From positions 186,001-250,000 of the forward strand of contig CATOTH010000001.1 in NCBI GenBank assembly GCA_951813065.1: 64,000 nt of DNA. The letters are read 5' to 3'. This DNA is from an uncultured Bryobacterales bacterium. Its GTDB lineage: Bacteria > Acidobacteriota > Terriglobia > Bryobacterales > UBA6623. A program made the translations under genes and the position numbers. Positions 50,901-58,718 of this stretch are shown in pieces; the stretch's first letter is position 1; each line of letters begins with the position of its first letter. Under the pieces are notes generated by a model. The model was not told where the DNA came from. It saw only the letters and a list, made by a program, of their open reading frames with translations, and searched no databases.

Positions 50901-51418
50901 GCGAACGAACCCTGGGCGCTACCCTTGGGCACGACGCCCGGAACGAAGAAGGCCAGATCAGTGAAGTCGCGCGACGCCAAGGGCAACTCCTGGATCTCCT
51001 CCATCACGATGACGTCGCCCTTGATCATGCCGTTCTCTGTATTGAGCGTCACCATCTGGGCGTCGACGGTCACCGACTCGGTGACCTGTCCGAGTTGAAG
51101 CTCGACATCAAGGCGCCGGTTATCCCCGGTCCGCAGGATGATCCCCTGCTCCACATGCTGTTGAAATCCCTCCGACGTGACGATCAGCTGATAGTCACCC
51201 GGGTTCAGTGCCGGAAACGTGTAGGTGCCGACGGCGCTCGTCGTCAGGTCACGCGAGTTTGCGGTGCCTGTGTTGATCACAGTCACCTCCGCGCCCGGGA
51301 TCACGCCACCGCCAGTGTCGGTCACAACCCCGGTCAATGTCGCCAAGTTCGCTTGGCCGAAACAAAGTGAAGCCGTCAGCACCAAGATGGCAATGGCAGC
51401 AATGGTGTTCTTTCTCAT
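47936..51418 (-). CDS. TonB-dependent receptor, Oar-like, paralogue 1
   Basis: The 1160-residue outer-membrane protein has a signal peptide (1-22, ending CFGQ), a carboxypeptidase-regulatory-like beta-sandwich (about 24-105: LTGVVTDTGGGVIPGAEVTV, YTFPALNPGDYQLIVTSEGF), a plug domain (about 125-240: LPLASRDFTDLAFFVPGVVP, NTNFYVDGFDNRN, IDALQEFKMETSGYSAEYGR) and a large barrel ending in an aromatic residue (KLRF). This is the Oar-type layout found in many copies in Acidobacteria; the ligand may be carbohydrate or peptide. An AGGGAGGA ribosome-binding site precedes the ATG. It is closely related to the receptor at 53875-57411, differing mostly in barrel loops. Confidence 0.93.
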   Translation of the reverse strand: MRKNTIAAIAILVLTASLCFGQANLATLTGVVTDTGGGVIPGAEVTVINTGTANSRDLTTSAVGTYTFPALNPGDYQLIVTSEGFQQHVEQGIILRTGDNRRLDVELQLGQVTESVTVDAQMVTLNTENGMIKGDVIVMEEIQELPLASRDFTDLAFFVPGVVPKGSAQGSFASVNGARPTNTNFYVDGFDNRNAQGGAAQVRPNIDALQEFKMETSGYSAEYGRMAGGILNMSLRSGTNEVHGNVSYFLRNDALDARSFFDDAKTSLNQNQLSGTLTGPVIKNKTFFMLSYELQRRAQEHTRLSRVPTELERMGDFSQTIDLINLDNALDTTDPAVLDQLRSNFYIRDRLARGGCNPNRAARGLPSCFPNDLIPADRLDPVSARLFQEYPLPNLGDRRDLLNYRVVDLDSDNFDSTIVKIDHKIGENNLATRFQWRAVNGENPFAGSSLLTQFGNTIDDDRYLFGSDYTHMFSPMFLMEVRFGISGNLVWQRGQYADTNIVEQIGLPNFISVEDRERFPGIDDFPRIRIDNHVTIGTAANQPNIQDNRDYQASVKFTNIVGTHTIKYGFNTNYVLYDRPGVNNARGDYRFRGARTARGSFNTLPGSAVADFYLGYLHNTNIREGINAPDWRQHALGAFFADDWKVTPSLTMNLGVRWEVNRMPWDVNDKMGSYSLEHDKIILSSFTNLPDDFEQLTADYDLSNQFLEASALGLPRSVIQTDWNNFTPRLGIAYRLGNKTVIRTGYGLYMAGTILNPFRNNLGNIFPFTINNNYPGQSNNPTLISFQNPIDEARFRVGGINNQGVTGASGITAKPSQAYLQSWNFTIERELPGGTSIEVDYRGSKGTHLIRRYDLNQPQRNAESYLGDLGFARPIAGWNAINFYNTGSNSNYNAGNVSWRKRSRRGLFWRVNYSFSKSLDDASRTNGSGAVDFANALDSNDLSLERGRSAWDLRHAFTAVASYNLPFGQGRRWGQNWGPAAQVILGGWQLSGTQTAYSGGPFTVTTANVDQNLGESQRPNRLTNGRQLDDPSLGATRGSDYPFFDTQAFERVPGCSPADGDIPASCPPGAFAHGTAGRNILDGPSLIGANIALSKNFQLREGMRLQLRLESFNFINHTNFLMTGDFRQFNGVGGGFFTRVGNIGRNGGPRIFQYALKLRF

Positions 51419-51475
51419 TTGATTCCTCCCTTATTAGTACTGGCCTTGCCCGAAGACCAGAAGACTCCCGGGTCA

Positions 51476-51504
51476 ATGGTACGTCATCACTGTCAGTATT
51501 GCAA
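51476..51504 (-). promoter_or_regulatory. Probable sigma-70 promoter of TonB receptor 1
   Basis: On the minus strand TTGCAA (51499-51504) and TACCAT (51476-51481) are separated by 17 bp, upstream of the receptor ATG. The corresponding place in front of receptor 2 has TTGAAA-17-TAGTAT, and the surrounding bases also align, so the element is conserved between paralogues. Confidence 0.6.
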
Positions 51505-51511
51505 CTGACCC

Positions 51512-51520
51512 CACAATGCA
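51512..51520. repeat. 9-bp target-site duplication, left copy (CACAATGCA)
   Basis: CACAATGCA directly precedes the left end of the ISKra4-type element and is repeated at 53371-53379. It lies about 8 bp upstream of the receptor promoter -35 box. Confidence 0.92.
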
Positions 51521-51604
51521 GGGCGCACGTCAGGGTTTTGATTTAGCGACTTAGGTTTTGGGGCGGTATTCTGCGCAAAGGCCGTCCGGCTTCATATCTG
51601 TAAG

Positions 51605-51610
51605 TATAAT
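51605..51610 (+). promoter_or_regulatory. -10 hexamer upstream of the ISKra4 frames
   Basis: A perfect TATAAT at 51605-51610 lies 23 bp before the GTG at 51633. No matching -35 box is seen at 16-18 bp, so promoter assignment is moderate. AGGGAGG a few bases before the GTG serves as ribosome-binding site. Confidence 0.5.
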
Positions 51611-51632
51611 AGGCGTATAGAAGGGAGGCCCC

Positions 51633-52058
51633 GTGCCCACAACCCCTGCCATCTCTGCCCTCCAGGACCGTCTCGAGCAGGTCCGCCTACAACTCGCTTC
51701 GATGGGCGCCATGCGCCCCGGCTCCCTCGCCAGCCGGTTCCGACGCTGCGGCAAACCCGGTTGCCATTGCGCCGCCCCCGACTCCCCCGGCCACGGCCCC
51801 TATTGGACCTTGACCTTCAAGTCCGGCGGCAAGACCGTCACCCGCGCCATCCCCCCACATGCGCTCGAACGCACCCGCCAGCAGATTGCCGCGTACAAGC
51901 GCTTTCGCTCGCTCACCGGCGAGTTCGTCGAACTCAGCGAACAACTCTGCCAGGCACAGCTCCGACAGGGTCGCGAGAGCGCCGCCGCCAAGGCAAAAAA
52001 AAAGCCTTCGCCACGGCCTTTGTCGCCGACATCCAGGCCGAGATCGAAGCTCTCCTAG
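51633..52058 (+). CDS. DUF6788-type protein, first frame of the ISKra4 element
   Basis: The 141-residue frame (GTG start with AGGGAGG 5 bp upstream) has an N-terminal helix (ALQDRLEQVRLQLASM), then the zinc-like and recognition block GSLASRFRRCGKPGCHCAAPDSPGHGPYWTLTF typical of DUF6788 proteins that accompany transposases, and a basic helical part (YKRFRSLTGEFVELSEQLC). It reaches KAKKKPSPRPL at the A9 run, after which the conserved sequence continues in the -1 frame; the remaining C-terminus of this frame (SPRPLSPTSRPRSKLS) looks random. So the natural products may be both the short form and a fusion with the transposase. Confidence 0.82.
   Translation: MPTTPAISALQDRLEQVRLQLASMGAMRPGSLASRFRRCGKPGCHCAAPDSPGHGPYWTLTFKSGGKTVTRAIPPHALERTRQQIAAYKRFRSLTGEFVELSEQLCQAQLRQGRESAAAKAKKKPSPRPLSPTSRPRSKLS
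51995..52003 (+). other. A9 slippery run, probable -1 ribosomal frameshift site
   Basis: Nine consecutive A residues (51995-52003) lie in the overlap of the two frames, reading AAA AAA AA(G) in the first. A -1 slip converts ..KAKKK-PSP.. into ..KKK-AFATAFVADIQ.., joining DUF6788 to the transposase. No ATG or GTG lies at the start of the conserved transposase region, which supports frameshifting. Confidence 0.75.
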
Positions 52059-53356
52059 GACAGACAACCGCCGACTCGCTGGACCTGGAAGCCGTCGAGA
52101 CGGCGGCGCGACGCGGTGCCTTGCAGGTCGCGGCGCTCGCCTTGCAGGAACGGCTCAACGCCGACGGCTCCGACTGGCAAGGTCCCCGACTGCCCTGCGG
52201 TTGCGGCAACACCGCTCGCTACGCCGGCCGGCGCCACAAGACGGTCCTCACCGCACTCGGCCCGGTCGCACTCCGCCGGGCCTACTACCATTGCTCCCGC
52301 TGCCAAACAGGCTTCTTCCCGCGCGACCGTGCCCTGGGCCTGGCAGACGCCTCGCTCTCGCCCGCCGTCACTCGCATGATCGGCACCGCCGCAGCCCGCG
52401 TCAGCTTCGTCGAGGCCACCGCACTGCTCGACGAACTCGCCGCCCTGCGCGTCGACCCCAAGCGCGTCGAGCGCGCCGCCGAGGCTCTCGGCCGTGAGAT
52501 CGCTGCCGACGAACGCCAGCACATCGAGCCCCTGCCACCCCCAGCCCCCACGATGTACCTCGGCCTGGACGGCACCGGCGTGCCCGTGCGCCAGACCGAA
52601 CTGGCCGGTCGTGTTGGCAAGCAGCCCGACGGCTCCGCGAAGACGCGCGAGGTCAAACTGGTCACCGTCTGGACTGCCGAGTCGGTCGACAAGCGGACCG
52701 GTCGTCCCCAGCGCGATCCCGGCTCGGTCTCCTACTCGGCTGCGATCGAGAGCGCGGCTAGCCTCGACACCGACCCGGAGCCCGCTCCCTTTGCCCAGCG
52801 CACCCGCCGCGAGGCCGAGCGCCGCGGCTTCCCCCAAGCCACCCGCTGCGTCGTGCTCGGCGACGGCGCCCCATGGATCTGGCGACAGAGCGCAGAAATG
52901 TTCCCCGGCGCCATCCAGATCCTCGACCTGTTCCACGTCAAGCAGCACCTCAGCGAGGTCGCCAAGGCGGTCCATGGCCCCGGCACCGACCGTGCCGCAT
53001 CCTGGGCCGACGCCCGTCACGACGAACTGGAAGCGGGCCGGATCGACGACCTGCTGGCAGCCCTGAATGAGCACAATGACAGTTGCGAGCCGGCTCGCAA
53101 GTGCGCCGAATACATTGACACCAACCGCGCTCGGATGCGTTACCCGTACTTCCGCGCCGAGGGCCTGTGCGTGGGTTCCGGGGTGGTCGAGGCCGGTTGC
53201 AAAGTGACCGTGGGCACGCGTCTGAAGCGTGCCGGTATGCATTGGACCGTCGACGGGGCCAACGCCATCCTCGCCCTCCGCTGCTGCGTCCTCAGCAACC
53301 ACTTCGAGGACTTCTGGGAACGTCGCTCAACTGCCTCCCGGCAGCAATCTCAATAA
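51995..53356 (+). CDS. ISKra4-family transposase, second (-1) frame
   Basis: From the A9 run this frame encodes about 453 residues: an N-terminal helical part (FVADIQAEIEALLGQ), LPCGCGNTARYAGRRHKTVLTALGPV with zinc-ribbon-like cysteines, YYHCSRCQTGFFPRD, then a DDE core with D in MYLGLDGTGVPV, D in VVLGDGAPWIW and E in CVGSGVVEAGCK, and the terminal LRCCVLSNHFEDFW. All three acidic positions are kept. The conserved region has no start codon of its own, so it should be made as a frameshift fusion with the DUF6788 frame (51633 to 53356, about 574 residues). Confidence 0.9.
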   Translation, partial: KKKAFATAFVADIQAEIEALLGQTTADSLDLEAVETAARRGALQVAALALQERLNADGSDWQGPRLPCGCGNTARYAGRRHKTVLTALGPVALRRAYYHCSRCQTGFFPRDRALGLADASLSPAVTRMIGTAAARVSFVEATALLDELAALRVDPKRVERAAEALGREIAADERQHIEPLPPPAPTMYLGLDGTGVPVRQTELAGRVGKQPDGSAKTREVKLVTVWTAESVDKRTGRPQRDPGSVSYSAAIESAASLDTDPEPAPFAQRTRREAERRGFPQATRCVVLGDGAPWIWRQSAEMFPGAIQILDLFHVKQHLSEVAKAVHGPGTDRAASWADARHDELEAGRIDDLLAALNEHNDSCEPARKCAEYIDTNRARMRYPYFRAEGLCVGSGVVEAGCKVTVGTRLKRAGMHWTVDGANAILALRCCVLSNHFEDFWERRSTASRQQSQ

Positions 53357-53370
53357 TCTGACGTGCGCCC

Positions 53371-53379
53371 CACAATGCA
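53371..53379. repeat. 9-bp target-site duplication, right copy (CACAATGCA)
   Basis: Exact repeat of 51512-51520 directly after the right end of the ISKra4 element. Confidence 0.92.
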
Positions 53380-53828
53380 CGATACGTGTCAACCCAAACC
53401 AAAGTGCGCGCTCTCTTCCAAAGCTGAAATGTCCGCTATGGCTACGAGGGGGTAGGGAGTTGCCCTAGGCCAGCGGGTCCAGGGGGCTTGGCTGACATTG
53501 GGCTGCCGGTCTCTCGTACACCAGCCGCTGGGCCTCGGCCATGTTTGCCGCCATGACGCTCGCGGTGCGCCTCGGCGGCCATCTCGTCCTGCAACCGAAC
53601 CGGCAGGCTCCGCTGGGCGACGTTGCGTGCCACACCCGCCCACGGCCGGAGCCTGCGGCCATCGCAGCGCCCAGTGCGTGAAGGCGGCGGCGAACCAACC
53701 TACCGTCGACAGTCCAGCGCCATGCAGATCACAGCGGGCCACAGCCGGAAGGTCTGCTGCGCGAGGCGAGGAAACTCCAGGGAAAGCGAGCCCCGCCAAG
53801 CCAAGCGTTCCGATGCTTGCCCGCGAAG
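53380..53828. other. Non-coding or degenerate stretch upstream of the ISKra4 insertion site
   Basis: No supported gene. At 53420-53437 there is AAAGCTGAAATGTCCGCT, closely matched at 57694-57711 on the other side of receptor 2, which hints at ends of a decayed mobile element. Minus-strand frames in 53440-53800 are low-complexity shadows without similarity to known transposases. Confidence 0.4.
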
Positions 53829-53863
53829 GGCAGGCGTCCCGCGCTTGGGGCGGGACACCTGCC
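53829..53863 (-). terminator. Hairpin downstream of TonB receptor 2
   Basis: GGCAGGCGTCCCGC at 53829-53842 pairs with GCGGGACACCTGCC at 53850-53863 (one mismatch in the stem), 11 bp past the receptor stop on the minus strand. There is no T-tract. Receptor 1 has a comparable but unrelated hairpin in the same position. Confidence 0.6.
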
Positions 53864-53874
53864 TGACACGACTG

Positions 53875-56800
53875 CTACCAGCGGAGCCTCAGCGAGTACT
53901 GGAAGATTCTCGGCCCGCCACCGCGACCGATGTTCCCCGTCCGGGTGAAGTACCCTCCGCTAACTCCATTGAACCTCCGGAACTCGTTCGTCATGACGAA
54001 GTTCGTGCGGTTGAGGACGTTGAACGACTCGATGCGCAACTGCAGGCGCATGCCTTCGCGGATCTGGAAGTTCTTCGAAATTGCCACGTTCGCGCTGAAC
54101 AGGCCCGGTCCGTCTAGAATGTTGCGGCCCGCCGACCCAAATGCGAAGGCTCCTTCCGGACAGAATACGCCGGTGCCGGCCTCCGGGTCCGCATCCACGC
54201 AACTGGGTACGTTTTCGAAGGCGCCGGTGTCGAAGAACGGGTAGTCGGCTCCTCGCGTCGAACCCAAGGACAGGTCGTCGGCTTGAGCGCCGTGAGCGAT
54301 TCTATGGGGCCGCTGCGACTCGCCCAGGTTTTGGTCCGCATTGGCGGCCATGACCGTGAACGGCGAACCCGAGTACGACGTCTGGGTACCCGAGAGCTGC
54401 CAGCCACCGAGAGCCGCCTGCGCGACTCCCCTCCACTGGCGTCCCCAGCGGCGCCCGGTTCCGAACGGCAGGTTGATGTTCCCCACCAAGGTAAACACGT
54501 GCCGTCGGTCCCACGTCGAGCGCCCCCGTTCGAGGCTCAGGTCCCTGCGGTCCAAGGCGTTTGCGAAGTCCGTCGCCCCCGACCCGTTGGTGCGCGATGC
54601 GTCGTCGATCGACTTCGAGAAGGAATAGTTGACGCGCCAGAACAGCCCACCCCGGCTGCGCTTACGCCAGGACACGTTGGCAGCATGGTAGGTGGAGTTT
54701 GACCCGGTGTTGTAGAAGTTGATAGCGTTCCAGTCGGGGTTTGGCCGCAGCGACTGGGAGTTTTCGGTGAAACCGCCGGTCTCGGTGCGATTTGCCAGGA
54801 ACCAATCACGCGTGCGAATGGCCTGGTTGTAGTCGTACCGGCGGATGAGGTGGGTGCCCTTCGAGCCGCGGTAGTCAATCTCTATGCCCGTGCCACCCGG
54901 CAGTTGCCGCTCGATCGTGAAGTTCCAGGACTGCAGGTAGGCCTGGCTGGGCTTCCGCGTGAAACCGCTCGCCGTCGGCCGATCGCCGAGCCAACCGCCG
55001 CCAATAGTGGCATCGCGGCCCAAGGTGCCCAGCGGATCATTGAGCAGGACTTCGGGGGGCCTGGCGGGGGTCGCGTTCCTAGCTACGTAGTTGGTGTTGA
55101 CCGTGTACGGGAAGATGTTGCCTAGGTTGTTCCGGAACGGGTTGAGGATCGTGCCGGCCACGTACAGCCCGTAGCCCGTGCGGACCACCAACTTGTCGGT
55201 CACACGGTAGGCGATTCCCAGACGAGGCGTGATGTTGTTCCAATCAGTCTGGATCACGGAGCGCGGGAAGCCAACCGCGGCGGCCGTCAGGAACCTGTCC
55301 TCGAGGTTGTAGTCGCCGAGCAACTGGTCGAAGTTAGAGGGTAGGTTCCGGGCGCTCGCAAGGACGATCTTGTTGAATTCGGGAACGAAGCTGCCCATCT
55401 TGTCGTTCACGTCCCACGGCATCTGGTTGACCTCCCAGCGCACTCCGAGGTTCATCGTCAGCCGCGGGCTGACCTTCCAGTCATCGTTGAAGAACGCGCC
55501 CATCGCGTTCTGACGCCACTGGGGCGCGTTGATGCCTTCCCGGACATTGATGTTGTGCAGCCAGCCCAGGAACATGTCTGCGATCGGGCTGCCGAAGTTC
55601 GCGCAAGTCTGCGAATTGCAGCCGCCCGTGCGGAATCCGCGGAAGCGGTACACGCCCCGGGCGTTGTTGACGCCTGGCCGTTCGTAGATCACGAAGTTGT
55701 TGTTGAATCCGTATTTGATCGTGTGATTGCCCGTGATGTTGGTCATCTTGACGCTCCACTGGATGTCCTTTACGTCCGTGATGACCGGCACGGCGGCCGC
55801 AGTGCCGAGATTGGCGTGGTTGTCGGGATTCACTGTGGGGAAATCGTCGATGCCCGGGTACTGCTCCAGGTCCTCCTCCGAGAGGAAATTCGTCATCCCG
55901 AGTTCCTCGATGATGTTCTGGTCCGAGAAGGCTCCCCGCTGGAAGACGTCGTTCCCGCTGAACCCGAACCGGAACTCGAGCAGGGAGGTTGGCGAGAACA
56001 TGTGCGTATAGTCGGCCCCCGCCAGGTAGCGGTTGTCGTCAATGGTGTTGCCGAATTGTGGCAGGGGGCTGCCAGCAAAGGGATTCTCGTTGTTGTTGGC
56101 GCGATACTGCACGCGCGCCGCGAGGTTGTTCTCGCCGATCTTCTGGTCGACCTTGACAATGGTGCTGTCGAAATGGTCGTTGTCGTTGTCGACCACAAGG
56201 TAGTTCAACAGATCGCGGCGGTTGCCCAGATTCGGCTCCGGGTACTCTTCGAGGAGCCGCAGGGCCACGGGGTCGGCACGGCTGATCGGGATGATGTCGT
56301 TCGGGAAACAGGATGGTAAGCCCCGCCCGGCTCGGTTGGCATTGCAACCCCCGCGCATCGTCCGGTCGCGGATGAAGAAGTCGGCCCGGAGCTTGTCGAG
56401 CACAGCATCGTCCGTCACATCAAGCTGGTTGTCCAGGTGCGACAGGCCGATCGTTTGGCTGAAGTCGCCCGATATCTCCAACGGTGTCGGAACACGTGAG
56501 AGGCGCGTTTGTTCCTGGTCACGACGCTGGAGTTGGTAGCTGACCATGAAGAAGGTCTTGTTCTTCCTGATCGGCCCGGTTAGCGTGGCGGCGGCCTGAT
56601 TCTGGAGCAGATTCGTCTTTTCCAGTTCAAAGAATCCACGCGAGTCCATCACGTCGTTGCGCATGAAGTAGTTGATGTTGCCGTGAATCTGGTTCGTCCC
56701 CGAACGTAGGGACATGTTCAGGATGCCGCCGGCCATTCGTCCGTACTCGGCCGAATAGCCAGACGTCTCCATCTTGAATTCCTGCAGCGCGTCGATGTTG

Positions 56801-57411
56801 GGGCGCACCTGCGCTGCGCCACCCTGGACGTTGCGGTTGTCGAAGCCATCAACGTAAAAGTTGGTGTTCGTCGGCCGCGCGCCGTTAACGGAGGCGAAGG
56901 ACCCCTGGGCACTCGCCCCCGGTACAACGCCGGGCACGAAGAATGCCAGATCCGTGAAGTCTCGACCGTTCAGCGGCAATTCCTGGATTTCCTCCATCAC
57001 GATGACGTCGCCCTTGATCATGCCGTTTTCTGTGTTCAGCGTCACCATCTGGGCATCCACAGTCACCGACTCGGTGACCTGTCCAAGCTGGAGTTCGATA
57101 TCGAGACGCCGGTTATCCCCGGTCCGCAGGATGATGCCCTGCTCCACATGCTGCTGGAAACCTTCCGAAGTGACGATCAACTGATAGTCGCCCGGATTCA
57201 GCGCCGGAATCGTGTAACTGCCGACGGCGTTCGTCGTCAGGTCACGCGAGTCCGCGGTACCGGTGTTGATCACAGTCACTTCGGCACCCGGGATCACGCC
57301 ACCGGCCGAATCGGTGACGGTCCCCGTCAAGGTCGCCAAGTTCGCCTGGCCAAAGCAAAGTGTTGCCGTCAGCACCACAATAGCTACGGCAGCTAAGGTG
57401 TTCGTTTTCAT
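53875..57411 (-). CDS. TonB-dependent receptor, Oar-like, paralogue 2
   Basis: The 1178-residue protein has the same order as paralogue 1: signal peptide (1-22), carboxypeptidase-regulatory-like domain (LTGTVTDSAGGVIPGAEVTV), plug (LPLNGRDFTDLAFFVPGVVP, NTNFYVDGFDNRN) and barrel, ending SLRLRW. The first 250 residues are nearly identical between the two; most differences and short insertions lie in extracellular loops (for example MRGGCNANRAG versus RGGCNPNRAA, and a longer loop near TGGCNSQTCANFG). Here the plug has LPLNGRDF, the usual acidobacterial form, where paralogue 1 has LPLASRDF. Ligand unknown. GAGGA precedes the ATG by 5-7 bases. Confidence 0.93.
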   Translation of the reverse strand: MKTNTLAAVAIVVLTATLCFGQANLATLTGTVTDSAGGVIPGAEVTVINTGTADSRDLTTNAVGSYTIPALNPGDYQLIVTSEGFQQHVEQGIILRTGDNRRLDIELQLGQVTESVTVDAQMVTLNTENGMIKGDVIVMEEIQELPLNGRDFTDLAFFVPGVVPGASAQGSFASVNGARPTNTNFYVDGFDNRNVQGGAAQVRPNIDALQEFKMETSGYSAEYGRMAGGILNMSLRSGTNQIHGNINYFMRNDVMDSRGFFELEKTNLLQNQAAATLTGPIRKNKTFFMVSYQLQRRDQEQTRLSRVPTPLEISGDFSQTIGLSHLDNQLDVTDDAVLDKLRADFFIRDRTMRGGCNANRAGRGLPSCFPNDIIPISRADPVALRLLEEYPEPNLGNRRDLLNYLVVDNDNDHFDSTIVKVDQKIGENNLAARVQYRANNNENPFAGSPLPQFGNTIDDNRYLAGADYTHMFSPTSLLEFRFGFSGNDVFQRGAFSDQNIIEELGMTNFLSEEDLEQYPGIDDFPTVNPDNHANLGTAAAVPVITDVKDIQWSVKMTNITGNHTIKYGFNNNFVIYERPGVNNARGVYRFRGFRTGGCNSQTCANFGSPIADMFLGWLHNINVREGINAPQWRQNAMGAFFNDDWKVSPRLTMNLGVRWEVNQMPWDVNDKMGSFVPEFNKIVLASARNLPSNFDQLLGDYNLEDRFLTAAAVGFPRSVIQTDWNNITPRLGIAYRVTDKLVVRTGYGLYVAGTILNPFRNNLGNIFPYTVNTNYVARNATPARPPEVLLNDPLGTLGRDATIGGGWLGDRPTASGFTRKPSQAYLQSWNFTIERQLPGGTGIEIDYRGSKGTHLIRRYDYNQAIRTRDWFLANRTETGGFTENSQSLRPNPDWNAINFYNTGSNSTYHAANVSWRKRSRGGLFWRVNYSFSKSIDDASRTNGSGATDFANALDRRDLSLERGRSTWDRRHVFTLVGNINLPFGTGRRWGRQWRGVAQAALGGWQLSGTQTSYSGSPFTVMAANADQNLGESQRPHRIAHGAQADDLSLGSTRGADYPFFDTGAFENVPSCVDADPEAGTGVFCPEGAFAFGSAGRNILDGPGLFSANVAISKNFQIREGMRLQLRIESFNVLNRTNFVMTNEFRRFNGVSGGYFTRTGNIGRGGGPRIFQYSLRLRW

Positions 57412-57467
57412 TTCAATCCTCGCTCTCTCCCCCGGGTTACCCCGGAAAACAAAACACTCCCGTATCG

Positions 57468-57496
57468 ATACTACCCTACCCCTGTCAATCTTTCAA
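57468..57496 (-). promoter_or_regulatory. Probable sigma-70 promoter of TonB receptor 2
   Basis: On the minus strand TTGAAA (57491-57496), 17-bp spacer, TAGTAT (57468-57473), followed by CGATACGGGAGTG, which aligns with CATTGACCCGGGAGT in front of receptor 1. Five of six bases fit the -35 consensus and four of six the -10. Confidence 0.65.
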
Positions 57497-58718
57497 GGTG
57501 CGAAGGTGCGAGGGGTGAAACAGCGATTCTCATTGTGGACATCTTTCCATGGAACTATGGGCGTTTCGGCTACCGAAAACGGTTGAGCAGAACCGCGATT
57601 CGCATATTCGGATGCAATCGCGCAGGAGACTCGGGCTCACATCCGTTCTCTTAGGTGGTTTCAGGTAAGTAGTCAGTCTTGCAGTGTCAAGGCAAAGCTC
57701 AAATGTCCGGTTTCTGGCAATGGTCAACTGTCCGATTCTCGGGTGGCGAGAGGGCCGGCGTAGGGAGCGGAACGACCGGACCCGGGCCCCTCGTTGCTCG
57801 CGTGCGCCGCCAACATGCTGTGCGGCGCGACTCCGTTCGGTCTTTGCTCAGCAGATCTTGGAAGAACGCGCAGTCCCTAGGCGAATGCGGCCAAGTCTCT
57901 CGACGAGTGCGAGTGTTTGAGGTGGTAGCCCTGCAACCCGAGCCAAGTCAATCGGAACTGCTTGAAACTGGCGATTCGGCCTCACACGCACTCGGGCGTG
58001 TGCCCGCTCGGTTCCGCACCTGGCTGAATAGGAAGAGCGACCACACCGCTTGTCATCGCCGGGTTCGCGAGCAGACATACCGTATCGACTGCGGTCGAAC
58101 CATCAAGGCCCACCAAGTCGGTAGCTAGAGCCCGTCGGTAGCTGCCGGCCGACACGGCAGCAATAGTGAACAACCACCGTCTACAAGCCGGTGGCTTCGT
58201 TGCTGTCAACTGAAAGTTGACCGTCGCGCATGGGCGCTCTCTCCTTCTCCCTTATCGGACCACGCCGTCGGCGCCATCAAGACTCCCGGTACCCACAGCC
58301 TTCGAGCCCGGCTCAACAACAGGCTCCCCGGCGCTGGTGCCTCGCAGGCGAGGCCTCCTGAAGGAGCACTCGGGGGCCCAGGCTTCAATCCCGATACAAC
58401 CTTGTCCCTGCCTCGTCACAGGCAGGGCGAACCAACTCGTGGATTCCACCATCCCCGGAAGGGACACAAATCGGCCCGCCGTGGCAAGGCGCACCGGATT
58501 CCGGATCGAGCCAGCCACCTCGGCGGCCCTCGGCCACTCGCAGGCAAATCGTCAGGGTGTCGGTTAGCCGAATGGCTGGCACAGCCCCAACTCCCAGTTT
58601 TGAACCCGGGCGGCTCCGCACGACGCGCGAAACGGCGCACTGGGAAGGCAATGCGACATCAGTGCACAAGTCAGCGAAGGCGACCGGTTGCGAGTATTCT
58701 TGATTGGCGGGAAGGCCT
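57497..58718. other. Long stretch without a supported gene
   Basis: About 1.2 kb between receptor 2 and the amidase. Frames exist on both strands (longest about 150 codons, 57679-58128 plus) but none shows recognisable similarity, and they mirror each other as GC-rich shadows. The stretch contains TGTCCG-type motifs (57704 and 57729), a short hairpin at 58174-58194, and a CCCTGCCT/AGGCAGGG inverted repeat near 58406-58427. It probably consists of decayed mobile DNA. Confidence 0.5.
58174..58194. repeat. Short hairpin resembling an IS200/IS605-type end
   Basis: CCACCG (58174-58179) and CGGTGG (58189-58194) form a 6-bp stem with a 9-base loop TCTACAAGC. IS200/IS605 ends carry similar subterminal hairpins with CCACCGTCTA sequences, but no TnpA or TnpB coding part was found beside it. 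Confidence 0.35.

Larger units (their letters stand above)
51521..53370. mobile_element. ISKra4-family insertion sequence, 1850 bp
   Basis: The ends are inverted repeats GGGCGCACGTCAG (51521-51533) and CTGACGTGCGCCC (53358-53370), starting with GGG as is usual for this family. They are flanked by identical 9-bp direct repeats CACAATGCA. Inside are two overlapping plus-strand frames: a DUF6788-type protein and an ISKra4 transposase in the -1 frame, sharing an A9 run. The element sits between the two TonB receptors, pointing away from receptor 1. Confidence 0.93.

Noticed and set aside
53389..53799. Minus-strand frame of 136 codons next to the ISKra4 element
   Set aside because: Pro/Arg/Trp-rich composition without motifs; probably a shadow or decayed DNA.
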